Positions 55,855 through 64,000 of a stretch of 64,000 nt of DNA are shown in pieces. Location: positions 1 to 64,000 of the forward strand of contig JANJTB010000029.1 in the NCBI GenBank assembly GCA_024711295.1, written 5' to 3'. Position 1 is the stretch's first letter. Each line of letters opens with the position of its first letter. The stretch is from a bacterium (GTDB lineage Bacteria; Bacteroidota; Ignavibacteria; Kapaibacteriales; UBA2268). A program made the position numbers and the translations under genes. Below the pieces are notes generated by a model, which saw only the letters and a program-made list of their open reading frames with translations, was not told the DNA's origin and ran no database searches.

Positions 55855-58800
55855 TCAGCTTAATGCCTTATTCATAATTGACTCCTGTTCACGAGTATGT
55901 ATGCTATGAATTCCTGTAGCAGTAGCAGCACTTGATTTACGGCCGACATACTTTAATAATCCGGATAACTCAGGTAAATTCTCTTCTAAGGAAGTTCTGA
56001 TAAAGTTCCAAGCACCCTGATTTTTCGGCTCTTCCTGTACCCATACTAATTCATTGCATGATGAATATTGAGCAAAAAGTTGTCTGAATAACTCAAAATG
56101 AAACGGATAAATTTGCTCAACCCTTAGTATTGCAATATCTTTGATATTTTCTTTTGTACGCTCAGTGACCAGCTCATAATACACTTTACCGGTACAAATT
56201 AAAACTTTTCTGACATTTTTTTTATCTACAAAATCATCATCAAAAATATGATGGAATTTTCCTTCACTAAAATCTCTGATAGAAGATACAGCCAGAGGAT
56301 GTCTCAGCATACTCTTGGGTGTCATCAAAATCATTGGGATTTTGACAGGCATCATTGTTTGACGTCTCAAAGCATGATAGTAGTTTGCCGGTGTCGAAAA
56401 ATTACATACAAACATATTATTCTCCGCACATAGCTGCAAATATCTTTCTAATCTTGCACTTGAATGCTCAGGACCCTGCCCGTCGTACCCATGAGGCAAC
56501 AACATAACCAGGTTGCTAGTTTGCCCCCATTTTACTTCAGCACATGATAAATACTGATCAACGACAGTTTGAGCATTGTTGGCAAAATCCCCAAATTGTG
56601 CTTCCCACATAGTTAAACCGTCACGGGATATTACGCTATAACCATATTCAAATCCCAATACAGCCATTTCTGACAATGGGCTGTCGAAAACTCTGAATAC
56701 AGCTTGCTGTTTACGTATATGATTTAGCGGAATGTAATCAATCTCTCTTTGGAAATCAGTATAAACAGAATGTCTTTGGCTGAAAGTACCTCGTCTGCTA
56801 TCTTGACCGGATAATCTGACTTCCTTACCTTCAATTAGCAAGCTGCCGATTGCAAGCAACTCACCCATAGCCCAATCAATTATTGGCTTATCAGATTCCA
56901 TCATCTCAGCACGTTTTTTTAGCAGCGACTTTATTTTAGGATTTAGAATAAAATCTTCGGGCTCTTTGGAAAGTGCACTTCCAATTTCTTTCAATTCTGA
57001 AACGGTTTTTGCTGTATCAAAATCACTAAAAACTGCAACAGACTTATCTTCAACAATTAAACGACTCTGATCGGATTTATCCTTACGTCTTGCATAAGCA
57101 TCATCGAGTCGCTCTTTCAAGTCATTGTAAATCGCATCAATCTCAAGCTGTGTTATTGTATTTTCTTTTATCAACTGATTTTCGTATATTTTAGCTACGT
57201 TAGTCATTGATTTAATTCTCTTATAGAGAAGAGGTTGAGTATATGATGGTTCGTCACCTTCGTTATGACCATACTTTCTATAACACAACATATCAATGAT
57301 AACATCTTGCTTAAATTTTGACCTGAATTGAAATGCAAATGCTGCTGCTGTACGAACAGCTTCGGGATCATTTCCGTTAACGTGAATAATAGGAGATTGA
57401 ATCATTTTAGCAATATCTGTAGCATAAATTGTAGATCTTGATGATTCAACATTAGTAGTAAATCCAATTTGATTGTTTATAATTATATGAATAGTCCCAC
57501 CTGTTTTATACCCATCAAGCAGGGATAAATTTAGTGTTTCGGCAACGATGCCTTGGCCTGCAAAAGCAGCATCTCCATGTACCAATACCGGAAGTGCCTT
57601 GTAATAGGTTTTGTCTCCAATTTCATTCTCAAGAGCTCTTGCCATACCTTCTACAACCGGATCAACAAGTTCAAGATGTGATGGATTTGGTGATAATAAT
57701 ATATTGCACTGCGAACCATCACCTGTACGGTACACTCCCCTATCACCAAGATGATATTTAACATCACCCGAACCTTGGTAAGTATCTTCATCAATATGGC
57801 CTTCGAACTCTTTAAACATCTTTGTAAATGATTTGCCTATATTATTAGCCAAAACATTCAGACGACCTCGATGCGCCATACCTATAACAACTGTGTGGAT
57901 ATCTTTTTCAGCAGATTCCTGCAAAATTTTGTCTAAAAGAATTATAAATGATTCACCCCCTTCCAGAGAAAATCTTTTATGTCCGACAAACTTTGTGTGA
58001 AGGTAATTTTCGAATACCTCTGCTTCAATTAATTTAGTCAATATCTGGATTTTTTCATCTTTTGTGTATTCTATAGTATTTCTAGTTGTTTCTAATTTTT
58101 TCTTTATCCAATCCTTTACTTCTGGACTTTGAATATGCATAAACTCAATACCAGTTGAGCCACAGTATGTTTCTCGCAGTAATTCAATTATGTCTCTCAA
58201 AGGTAAATTATTACTTTGCCAAGTATCATCAGCATGAAAAACTCTGTCCAAATCCCAAATAGTAAACCCATAATAAGCAGGATCGAGCTCAGGGTAATAA
58301 TAGGTTTCGTAACCCAAAGGATTAACTGACGCCAGCAAATGCCCTCGTACCCTATAAGCATTAATCATCTGCATTACATGAGCACCTTTTTCGATGTCAT
58401 CGTTTTGGGTATTAAAGCTAAATTTCTCTGTCGAAAAATCTTTTTGCCATTTAATCGGTTCGAAAGGTATTTTTAAACTATAAAAAATCTGCTCATAGAA
58501 TTGTCCTTCACCAAGAAGAAGCCTGTTCATAAATGATAAGAATTCTGCAGCCTCGGCACCATGGATAATTCTGTGGTCGTATGTATTAGAAATATTAACA
58601 ACTTTGGAAACAGCAAGTTTAGTAAGAACATCAGGTCGAACTGCCTGAAATTCAATTGGATAGTCAATAAGACCTGCTGAAATAACCATCCCCTGACCTT
58701 TGAATAATCTCGGATGCGACATTGTTGTACCAATCATACCTGGATTCATCAATGTAATCGAAACATCGGTCAAATCTGAAAATTCAAGTTTTCCGCTTCT

Positions 58801-59445
58801 TGCTTTGTCGAGCAATTCATCGAACTGAACAACAAAATCATAAAAATTCAAATTCTGAGCATCACGTAAACATGGTATTACCAGTAATCTGGAACCATCT
58901 TTAGCAACAATATCAACAGCGAGTCCAACATTGATGCTTTCTTTTCTTACACGGACGGCTTTACCTTCCTTAATATCAAAAGAGTCATTCAGTCTTGGAT
59001 ATTTCTGAAGTGATTTTACTACACTCCAAGCCAATAGATGAGTAAAAGATACTCTTGGTTTGCGAAGTTTATAATGATAGCGGTTGATGATTCGCCTATT
59101 TTCATCCAGAGCTTTCACAGCCATTGTACGGGTAGAAGTAGCTGATGGAACATCTAAGCTTTCTATCATGTCAATTATATGCTTTGAATCTTCACTTGAA
59201 AAATCACTTAAATTACCTGAAAAAACTCTTGAACTACCTGACTTATTATATGAAATTCCATTACCATTTGGTCTTGAAGTAATTCCACTTACTTCAGTAG
59301 CTGGTACTGGTTTTTCGTCAATTACAAAAAGAGATTTGCCATGTATTTTCTCAAAATAACTTTTCCATTCAGGGCTAACTGAATCAGGATCCTTCAAAAA
59401 ATTAAAATATAATTCATCTTCGAATGCAGAATTTAAGTTTATCAT
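55855..59445 (-). CDS. kgd: Kgd/SucA-type fused 2-oxoglutarate dehydrogenase E1 with E2-like acyltransferase domain
   Basis: Multifunctional 2-oxoglutarate dehydrogenase/decarboxylase of 1196 residues. An E1o-type N-terminal segment (FEDELYFNFLKDPDSVSPEW) is followed by an E2-like acyltransferase domain (about 90-330). The full thiamine-diphosphate E1 comes next (VIGMAHRGRLNVLANN, ALPVLVHGDAAFAGQGIVAET, NNQIGFTT, YRKYGHNEGDEPSYTQP). This is the Actinobacteria-type Kgd/OdhA arrangement. There is no lipoyl domain. The acyltransferase signature is HRIIHG (H291 to G296), so the usual HRxxDG aspartate is His at 295. It catalyses oxidative decarboxylation of 2-oxoglutarate in the TCA cycle. It is preceded by a 233-nt gap shared with the divergent barrel-like gene. 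Confidence 0.93.
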   Translation of the reverse strand: MINLNSAFEDELYFNFLKDPDSVSPEWKSYFEKIHGKSLFVIDEKPVPATEVSGITSRPNGNGISYNKSGSSRVFSGNLSDFSSEDSKHIIDMIESLDVPSATSTRTMAVKALDENRRIINRYHYKLRKPRVSFTHLLAWSVVKSLQKYPRLNDSFDIKEGKAVRVRKESINVGLAVDIVAKDGSRLLVIPCLRDAQNLNFYDFVVQFDELLDKARSGKLEFSDLTDVSITLMNPGMIGTTMSHPRLFKGQGMVISAGLIDYPIEFQAVRPDVLTKLAVSKVVNISNTYDHRIIHGAEAAEFLSFMNRLLLGEGQFYEQIFYSLKIPFEPIKWQKDFSTEKFSFNTQNDDIEKGAHVMQMINAYRVRGHLLASVNPLGYETYYYPELDPAYYGFTIWDLDRVFHADDTWQSNNLPLRDIIELLRETYCGSTGIEFMHIQSPEVKDWIKKKLETTRNTIEYTKDEKIQILTKLIEAEVFENYLHTKFVGHKRFSLEGGESFIILLDKILQESAEKDIHTVVIGMAHRGRLNVLANNIGKSFTKMFKEFEGHIDEDTYQGSGDVKYHLGDRGVYRTGDGSQCNILLSPNPSHLELVDPVVEGMARALENEIGDKTYYKALPVLVHGDAAFAGQGIVAETLNLSLLDGYKTGGTIHIIINNQIGFTTNVESSRSTIYATDIAKMIQSPIIHVNGNDPEAVRTAAAFAFQFRSKFKQDVIIDMLCYRKYGHNEGDEPSYTQPLLYKRIKSMTNVAKIYENQLIKENTITQLEIDAIYNDLKERLDDAYARRKDKSDQSRLIVEDKSVAVFSDFDTAKTVSELKEIGSALSKEPEDFILNPKIKSLLKKRAEMMESDKPIIDWAMGELLAIGSLLIEGKEVRLSGQDSRRGTFSQRHSVYTDFQREIDYIPLNHIRKQQAVFRVFDSPLSEMAVLGFEYGYSVISRDGLTMWEAQFGDFANNAQTVVDQYLSCAEVKWGQTSNLVMLLPHGYDGQGPEHSSARLERYLQLCAENNMFVCNFSTPANYYHALRRQTMMPVKIPMILMTPKSMLRHPLAVSSIRDFSEGKFHHIFDDDFVDKKNVRKVLICTGKVYYELVTERTKENIKDIAILRVEQIYPFHFELFRQLFAQYSSCNELVWVQEEPKNQGAWNFIRTSLEENLPELSGLLKYVGRKSSAATATGIHSIHTREQESIMNKALS

Positions 59446-59678
59446 CTCGAACTATGTAAATATTTGAATTAATGTAAATACAAAAAGATGTTAACGTCTG
59501 ATAATATGCAAAATTTTGAATTATTTATCTTATATTTCAATTCTTTAATTTGGAATTTAAATAGTTTAAATCAATACTTATAATAATATCAAATATTTTG
59601 AATTTTATGTGAAACCTTTATCAAATTATTGCGTTTTAAAAGTCATATTAAGACATTTTGATAAATAACAGGGAGTTT

Positions 59679-60578
59679 ATGATGAAAAATTTTATGCTGC
59701 TGTTTGCACTTATAATTGGTGTTAATTTTCAAAACAGTATTGCTCAAGATTCAAGTATGACCAATTCACCTTCTGATGCTATAGAAGAAGAATGGGATTT
59801 AGTTAGATTCAGATTTCAAAATTTTAACAAACCAAGAATTGATGTTAATTATGGATTCACATCAGTTTCTTATGATAAAGACTTTGTAGCCAGTGAATTT
59901 CATGATAATAATGCAATTGAAATTAAATTAGGATTTGATAAAATCCAAAAATATAGATTTACTGATAATATATATAGATTTAACTATTCTTACATTGGAA
60001 TAGCCAATAATCAGCAATTTTCTACAAAATATGACGAGACAAATAATCAGGAATTGAGAATAGAAACCTGGAGGATCAGCTTAGGGAATTTGGAAGGTTT
60101 TGGATATGATTTAGGTTCAAATATCAAGCTTGGCTTTGGGGAAGGTAACACAATGGTTTGGACTCAGAACAATTTTATTGATAAATCTCAGAACCAAAGT
60201 GACAATCATTGGTTTGATTATGTAGGTGATTCCTTTAGATTTGGTGCACAGACAGAATCTAATATCAACCTGAAAATTGGTGATTACGTTGGATTAAATG
60301 CTGCTTACGAACGAACAGCAGTATTTCCTAGACACATGTTTTGGTATTGGGCTGGTAGTGAGATTACTCGCGGAATTGGTTCAGGTCTAATAGGTTGGTT
60401 TGTAAGGGAAGTAGGTAAGAGTACACCAGAGGCAGTTCCGGTAGTTAATTTTCTTCTCAAAAATGGTCTTAATTATGGATTTTATGAGCTTAGGAAAAAG
60501 AACATGAATTGGCCCTTTGATACAGAACCAGCTTTAATGTTTGATACCTTTAAGATTGGTGTAAGCGCATCATTTTGA
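59679..60578 (+). CDS. Predicted outer-membrane barrel-like protein, paralog of 44186
   Basis: Exported protein of 299 residues. ATG 59679 follows GGGAG at 59671-59675 and opens a signal peptide (MMKNFMLLFALIIGVNFQNSIAQ); a TTG at 59658 is less likely. The mature protein is rich in alternating, aromatic-tipped strands (YRFNYSYIGIANNQQFS, VGLNAAYERTAVFPRHMFWYW). Its C-terminus (YELRKKNMNWPF ... FDTFKIGVSASF) matches the protein at 44186-45055. The terminal Phe fits an outer-membrane barrel. Function unknown. A clear terminator follows at 60599. Confidence 0.7.
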   Translation: MMKNFMLLFALIIGVNFQNSIAQDSSMTNSPSDAIEEEWDLVRFRFQNFNKPRIDVNYGFTSVSYDKDFVASEFHDNNAIEIKLGFDKIQKYRFTDNIYRFNYSYIGIANNQQFSTKYDETNNQELRIETWRISLGNLEGFGYDLGSNIKLGFGEGNTMVWTQNNFIDKSQNQSDNHWFDYVGDSFRFGAQTESNINLKIGDYVGLNAAYERTAVFPRHMFWYWAGSEITRGIGSGLIGWFVREVGKSTPEAVPVVNFLLKNGLNYGFYELRKKNMNWPFDTEPALMFDTFKIGVSASF

Positions 60579-60598
60579 TTAAATATTCCCCAAAAAAA

Positions 60599-60631
60599 TA
60601 AAGGGATTGTTCAAATTTGAGCAACCCTTTA
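60599..60631. terminator. Bidirectional terminator between barrel-like gene and ssb
   Basis: TAAAGGG-A-TTGTTCAAA folds back on TTTGAGCAACCCTTTA with one bulged A and one G-T pair. A T-rich tail follows on the plus strand and, in the other direction, a TATTTTTTTG tract on the minus strand. It lies 20 nt after the stop of the gene at 59679 and 16 nt before the ssb stop (60648). Confidence 0.75.
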
Positions 60632-60647
60632 TCTTTTAATTCATATA

Positions 60648-61118
60648 TTAAAATGGAACTTCATCATCAGGTGTTGGAGAGCCATCAAACTCAATGTCAT
60701 CATCAGCAACATTTGTATATGATTTTGAAGGTTGATTATCATAAGACTTAGATGAATAAGACTGATTTCCACCACCACCTTCTACTTTGTCAAGAAAAAC
60801 TATCTCTCTAGCTAATACTTCGGTAATATACCTGGTAACACCATCTTTCCCTTCGTATTGTCTATGCTTTAGTGCTCCTTCCACATATAGTTTACTACCT
60901 TTTTTACCATATTGAGAAATTCTGTCTGCTAATTTATCCCACGCAACTATGCTGTGCCAGTCAGTATTTTCTTTCCACTCGTTTGAGTTTTTGTCTAAAT
61001 ATCTCTCGGATGTCGCGATGCTAAAAGTACAAACAGACCTACCCTGTGGTGTTGAACGAAGTTCAGGGTCCTTACCCATATTTCCCAGTATAATTACTTT
61101 GTTGACTGAATATGCCAT
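60648..61118 (-). CDS. ssb: Single-stranded DNA-binding protein
   Basis: OB-fold SSB of 156 residues. The N-terminal half (VNKVIILGNMGKDPELRSTPQG, then NTDWHSIVAWDKLADRISQYGKKGSKLYVEG) is the conserved DNA-binding domain. A Gly/Ser/Asn-rich linker leads to the acidic tail DDEVPF that recruits repair and replication partners. GGAG lies 6-9 nt before the ATG. It is the last of three minus-strand genes (SMC-like ATPase, DUF1207-like, ssb) with gaps of 30 and 61 nt. It may also be transcribed alone. Confidence 0.96.
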   Translation of the reverse strand: MAYSVNKVIILGNMGKDPELRSTPQGRSVCTFSIATSERYLDKNSNEWKENTDWHSIVAWDKLADRISQYGKKGSKLYVEGALKHRQYEGKDGVTRYITEVLAREIVFLDKVEGGGGNQSYSSKSYDNQPSKSYTNVADDDIEFDGSPTPDDEVPF

Positions 61119-61179
61119 TTTATCTCCAAATTGTAAAGTTCATAGGTTTCCAAAATAACAAAAAAAAATTAAATATTAC

Positions 61180-62004
61180 CTAAAAATATATCAACTGAAA
61201 GCCAATACCATCATAATTATCTTTAGTATCGTAAAACATCCCATGCATACTTGAGCCAAAATATTTATAATATCCGAAGAATACACCAAAATCTTTAAAT
61301 AGTTTTAAGTTCAGACCCAATTGGCCCGAGAAATTTGTAAACTCTTTCTCACCTTTTTTAATATCAATTCCTCCGGATATACTTAATATTTTGAATATTT
61401 TCTTTTCAAAGTCTATACCTAAATAAGGTAAAAAATCGTTTAAATCACCAGGAGTGGTCGAAAAAATCCAGTAAAATCCACCATAAAGTCTGTAATCAAT
61501 AATATTATTGCTGTTTTTGTAAGCTAATGCCCAATCTACAAATTCCCTACTATAAACAAATGGCTGTTTATAAAAAACACCATTTTCGGAGTATCCATCA
61601 ACTAAATGTGATGAGATATGTGCAATTCGTATTCTTGAGGCAAAGTTCAAATCCTTTATTCTGAAATCTGTCGAAGAATTGATTCCAAAATAATAATCCG
61701 ATGTCTCTACCGGAAACTTAAAGTTCTTCTCGGATCTAAGTCTGGTGTATGTAAAAAAGTCACCGCCAAAACTGAAACTTATACCAGAATTGTCACTTGC
61801 CCTGTATAAATCAAGTGATGTGCCAATATCTAATCTGAGATTATCTTCTGACATGTTGATAATACTTCCAATTCTAGGCTCAAAGATCGCTGCAGTAAAT
61901 GGCTTAAACAACAGTATCTTACTATCTTCAACATCTGTATATACATTCATAAATGAAGTCAACAGTACTATTATAATTAATATGATGTAATTGATTATTC
62001 TCAT
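61180..62004 (-). CDS. DUF1207-like outer-membrane protein
   Basis: Exported protein of 274 residues (signal IINYIILIIIVLLTSFMNVYT). An N-terminal AAIFEPRIGSII-type block, RIRIAHISSHLVDGYSENG and VDWALAYKNSNNIIDYRLYGGFYWIF match the DUF1207 pattern (lipid A deacylase-like barrels and related outer-membrane proteins). The strand-like alternation and the C-terminal aromatic residue (GIGFQLIYF) support a beta barrel. No catalytic motif was recognised. It lies 61 nt before ssb and 30 nt after the ATPase gene. Confidence 0.68.
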   Translation of the reverse strand: MRIINYIILIIIVLLTSFMNVYTDVEDSKILLFKPFTAAIFEPRIGSIINMSEDNLRLDIGTSLDLYRASDNSGISFSFGGDFFTYTRLRSEKNFKFPVETSDYYFGINSSTDFRIKDLNFASRIRIAHISSHLVDGYSENGVFYKQPFVYSREFVDWALAYKNSNNIIDYRLYGGFYWIFSTTPGDLNDFLPYLGIDFEKKIFKILSISGGIDIKKGEKEFTNFSGQLGLNLKLFKDFGVFFGYYKYFGSSMHGMFYDTKDNYDGIGFQLIYF

Positions 62005-62034
62005 TTTTACTTTCTTAATATTAAAAAAAATCGT

Positions 62035-64000
62035 TTAACTTAATTGAATAAAATTGCTTGCCATTTCTCTAAAAGTTTCATCATGAGTAACAATGATTGC
62101 CTGTTCAAGAGAATTTAATAAGTAATTTAAGGATTCGGAGAGTGCAGCCCTCTTTTCTCCGTCGAGATTTACAGTAGGTTCATCAAAAATTACAAATCTT
62201 GCATTTGTCAAGAGTGTATTCATAGCAGCCCTCAATGAAATCGCCACCATCATTTGTTCTCCCCCTGATAATAATTCATACTCTCTGGTTTTACCGGATT
62301 TGAGCTTCAAATAAACCTGATATGAATTGTTACTCTCTAAGTCAGAATTCCACTTAATGGTTTCATCTCTACCACTTATAAATTGATAATTTTTTGAAGC
62401 CAAGTTCTCAATTTTACCAAGTATTTTATTTGCAATTATCTGCCCCATATTTCTTAAATTGGCTTTGAGCGTTTTAGTTAGTTCCATTTTCTTGTTCAGA
62501 ATTTTGCACAATTTTTCATACTCTGATATTTCAGTTCTAAAGATTTGGTTTTGCCTTATTTTATCATTCAAAAAATCAAGTTTAGTTTTAAATTCCTGGA
62601 TTTTTGAAAGATGCATGTCCTTAATTGCAGATAATTCCCCAGTTAAATTCTCAAGTCTCAATATTTCATCTTTATCAAATTTACTAATCAAATTATCCAT
62701 TAAAGATTTACTTTCCAATAATTTTGATTTATTTAGATTAAAAAGTTCATTTAAATCATATATCTCATTTTCAATCATTTGCTTCCTGTTTGCCAACTCT
62801 ATGTATTGCAAATATTTATCATGATTTGATTTAAATAAACTCATTTCATTGTTAATCATATTTCTTCTTAGTTTTGTATCTTCAAAATCTTTAAGTTTAT
62901 CGGTGTTTTCAGAAATTTTTGACTCTACATCAACTCTTTCTGAGTTAAGAATTTTTAAGCTATTAGTTTTTTCGGAAATTAATTTCTGTAAATTGTTTAA
63001 TTGCTGATTAAGGTTATCTTTTTCGGTCATATATTGATTTTTCTGTTTTTCAGTTAACCTTATATTGCTTTCATGGTTGTTAATTTCAATTGTAGAATTG
63101 TTGATTAAATCATTCAGATTTTTAATGTAGTCAATTTTATCTTCAACTCTAGTTAATGATAGTTTGTTCATAATCACTTCAGCTTCTATTTGATATGTCA
63201 ATTCAGCATTAATCTTAGTTTGCTCAATAAGTGATATCGAATTTTTGATATCATTTACACGGGTCAAATTTGCTGAGTTATTATTTAGTTTCTCAAGTAA
63301 AATTTGGTATTGCCCCTTATATTGGTCATATTTCGAAACCTTTATTTCTAACTCATTGATATATAAAATCTTTGAATCAATCTCAGTTTGCAGTAACTGA
63401 GCCTTAGTTTCAAAGAAGTTGCTTGAAGAACTGTCGTCATCTTCAATATTTTTACACTTTTCAGCCAAAAAGGGACAAATCCCTCCCGACAGCTTTTCTC
63501 TTGCTTCAATATTGTCGTTAAGTCTTTGGTAAAGATTACTTAAAAGGATTTTTTCTTTAGATAATTTTTTATCTAATTCTGCTAAGTCATTGATTAATAT
63601 CTTAGTTTCATTCAATTCATCAGTTAATTCCTCTTCGTTGACCAAAAGACTACTAATGGAACCTAGCTCAACATTCTTTTCTGCTATTTCACTGGAAATT
63701 GCACTAACTCGATTCTGAATTTCAATCAGTTTATTTGAGGCAAATTTTAATTCTGATAACATCCTTTGTACAGAATCTTTCATCTCTATTAATTTAAGTA
63801 AGTCATCATCATATTGTTTTATCAAGAGATTATTAGTATCCATTGACGCTTTTATTTCATCATATTTCTTAAGTTCATTTTTTAAATCTAAGTTTGTTAT
63901 AGCTATATCCTTTTCAAGCTCAGAAAGCCTGTTTTTTAGAGATTTCGTAGAATCATCCAAAGATTCAAAATAGTGAATGGCATCGTTAATTCTATTTATT
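62035..64000 (-). CDS. SbcC/Rad50-like SMC-family ATPase, partial at the window edge
   Basis: C-terminal portion of a coiled-coil ATPase. The frame stays open to the last base of the window (INRINDAIHYFESLDDSTKS read upstream of the TTG at 63960), so the true start and the Walker A motif lie outside. The visible part is a long coiled coil interrupted by a hook-like GGICPFLAEKC (Cys spaced by six residues, unlike the CxxC of classical zinc hooks). It ends in the ABC signature LLSGGEQMMVAISLR, Walker B FVIFDEPTVNLDG and an H-loop IVTHDE. Likely a DNA-end processing nuclease partner (SbcC) or a relative. An sbcD-like gene would be expected beyond the edge. Confidence 0.85.
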   Translation of the reverse strand, partial: INRINDAIHYFESLDDSTKSLKNRLSELEKDIAITNLDLKNELKKYDEIKASMDTNNLLIKQYDDDLLKLIEMKDSVQRMLSELKFASNKLIEIQNRVSAISSEIAEKNVELGSISSLLVNEEELTDELNETKILINDLAELDKKLSKEKILLSNLYQRLNDNIEAREKLSGGICPFLAEKCKNIEDDDSSSSNFFETKAQLLQTEIDSKILYINELEIKVSKYDQYKGQYQILLEKLNNNSANLTRVNDIKNSISLIEQTKINAELTYQIEAEVIMNKLSLTRVEDKIDYIKNLNDLINNSTIEINNHESNIRLTEKQKNQYMTEKDNLNQQLNNLQKLISEKTNSLKILNSERVDVESKISENTDKLKDFEDTKLRRNMINNEMSLFKSNHDKYLQYIELANRKQMIENEIYDLNELFNLNKSKLLESKSLMDNLISKFDKDEILRLENLTGELSAIKDMHLSKIQEFKTKLDFLNDKIRQNQIFRTEISEYEKLCKILNKKMELTKTLKANLRNMGQIIANKILGKIENLASKNYQFISGRDETIKWNSDLESNNSYQVYLKLKSGKTREYELLSGGEQMMVAISLRAAMNTLLTNARFVIFDEPTVNLDGEKRAALSESLNYLLNSLEQAIIVTHDETFREMASNFIQLS

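Overview
The window is AT-rich, gene-dense bacterial chromosome. It looks like a member of the Bacteroidota/FCB group. Large secreted proteins carry type IX secretion (Por) C-terminal sorting domains, Shine-Dalgarno sites are weak or absent before most genes, and there are lipoprotein signals, an MEP-pathway ispE, a flavin-dependent thymidylate synthase, and a fused 2-oxoglutarate dehydrogenase of the Kgd type. A lineage such as Kapabacteria or a relative of Ignavibacteria would fit, but this is an inference from gene content and no rRNA is present to settle it. I saw no tRNA, rRNA or CRISPR array.

Layout. (1) 214-10710: three tandem paralogous secreted proteins with an N-terminal propeller-like NWYFG region, a graded number of Ig-like modules (about 9, 5 and 1) and a sorting tail. 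They are followed at 10875-13883 by an FG-GAP-type secreted protein. (2) 13916-14952: an orphan OmpR-type response regulator and a MazG-like pyrophosphohydrolase. (3) 14965-23773, minus strand: a small PepSY-type membrane protein, an OB-fold lipoprotein, an EEP-family lipoprotein, a CrtI-like desaturase, a TPR protein, mtaB, tex and ispE. (4) 23826-26908: a polyprenol/diacylglycerol-kinase-like membrane protein overlapping a secreted M14 carboxypeptidase. (5) 27069-36842: a signalling block with a SiaB-like kinase, a SiaC-like phosphoprotein, a soluble PP2C phosphatase and three tandem TPR-transmembrane-PP2C phosphatases with unusually similar 3' ends. (6) 36856-47851: a dihydrolipoamide acyltransferase, two outer-membrane/LolA-like proteins, thyX, cutA, radC, an M16 peptidase, a barrel-like protein, RNase G and a flavin reductase. 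(7) 47844-50750: another sorted secreted protein. (8) 50932-55788: an accessory patch with a decayed insertion sequence that keeps its terminal inverted repeats, a coupled SAF-domain oxidoreductase and glycosyltransferase pair, a CI-repressor-like HTH protein and a frameshifted PAS gene. (9) 55855-64000: the fused E1/E2 2-oxoglutarate dehydrogenase, a second copy of the barrel-like family, ssb, a DUF1207-like protein and the C-terminal part of an SbcC/Rad50-like ATPase that runs off the window.

Working together. The best candidate for an uncommon system is 27069-36842. The first three genes make a complete kinase / phosphoprotein / phosphatase switch of the Sia type. The next three encode membrane phosphatases whose TPR regions probably face the periplasm, so several inputs could converge on one phosphoprotein; this wiring is inferred. 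A second functional link is metabolic. The Kgd-like protein has no lipoyl domain, whereas the separate E2 at 36856-38589 has two, recalling the shared-E2 arrangement of Actinobacteria.
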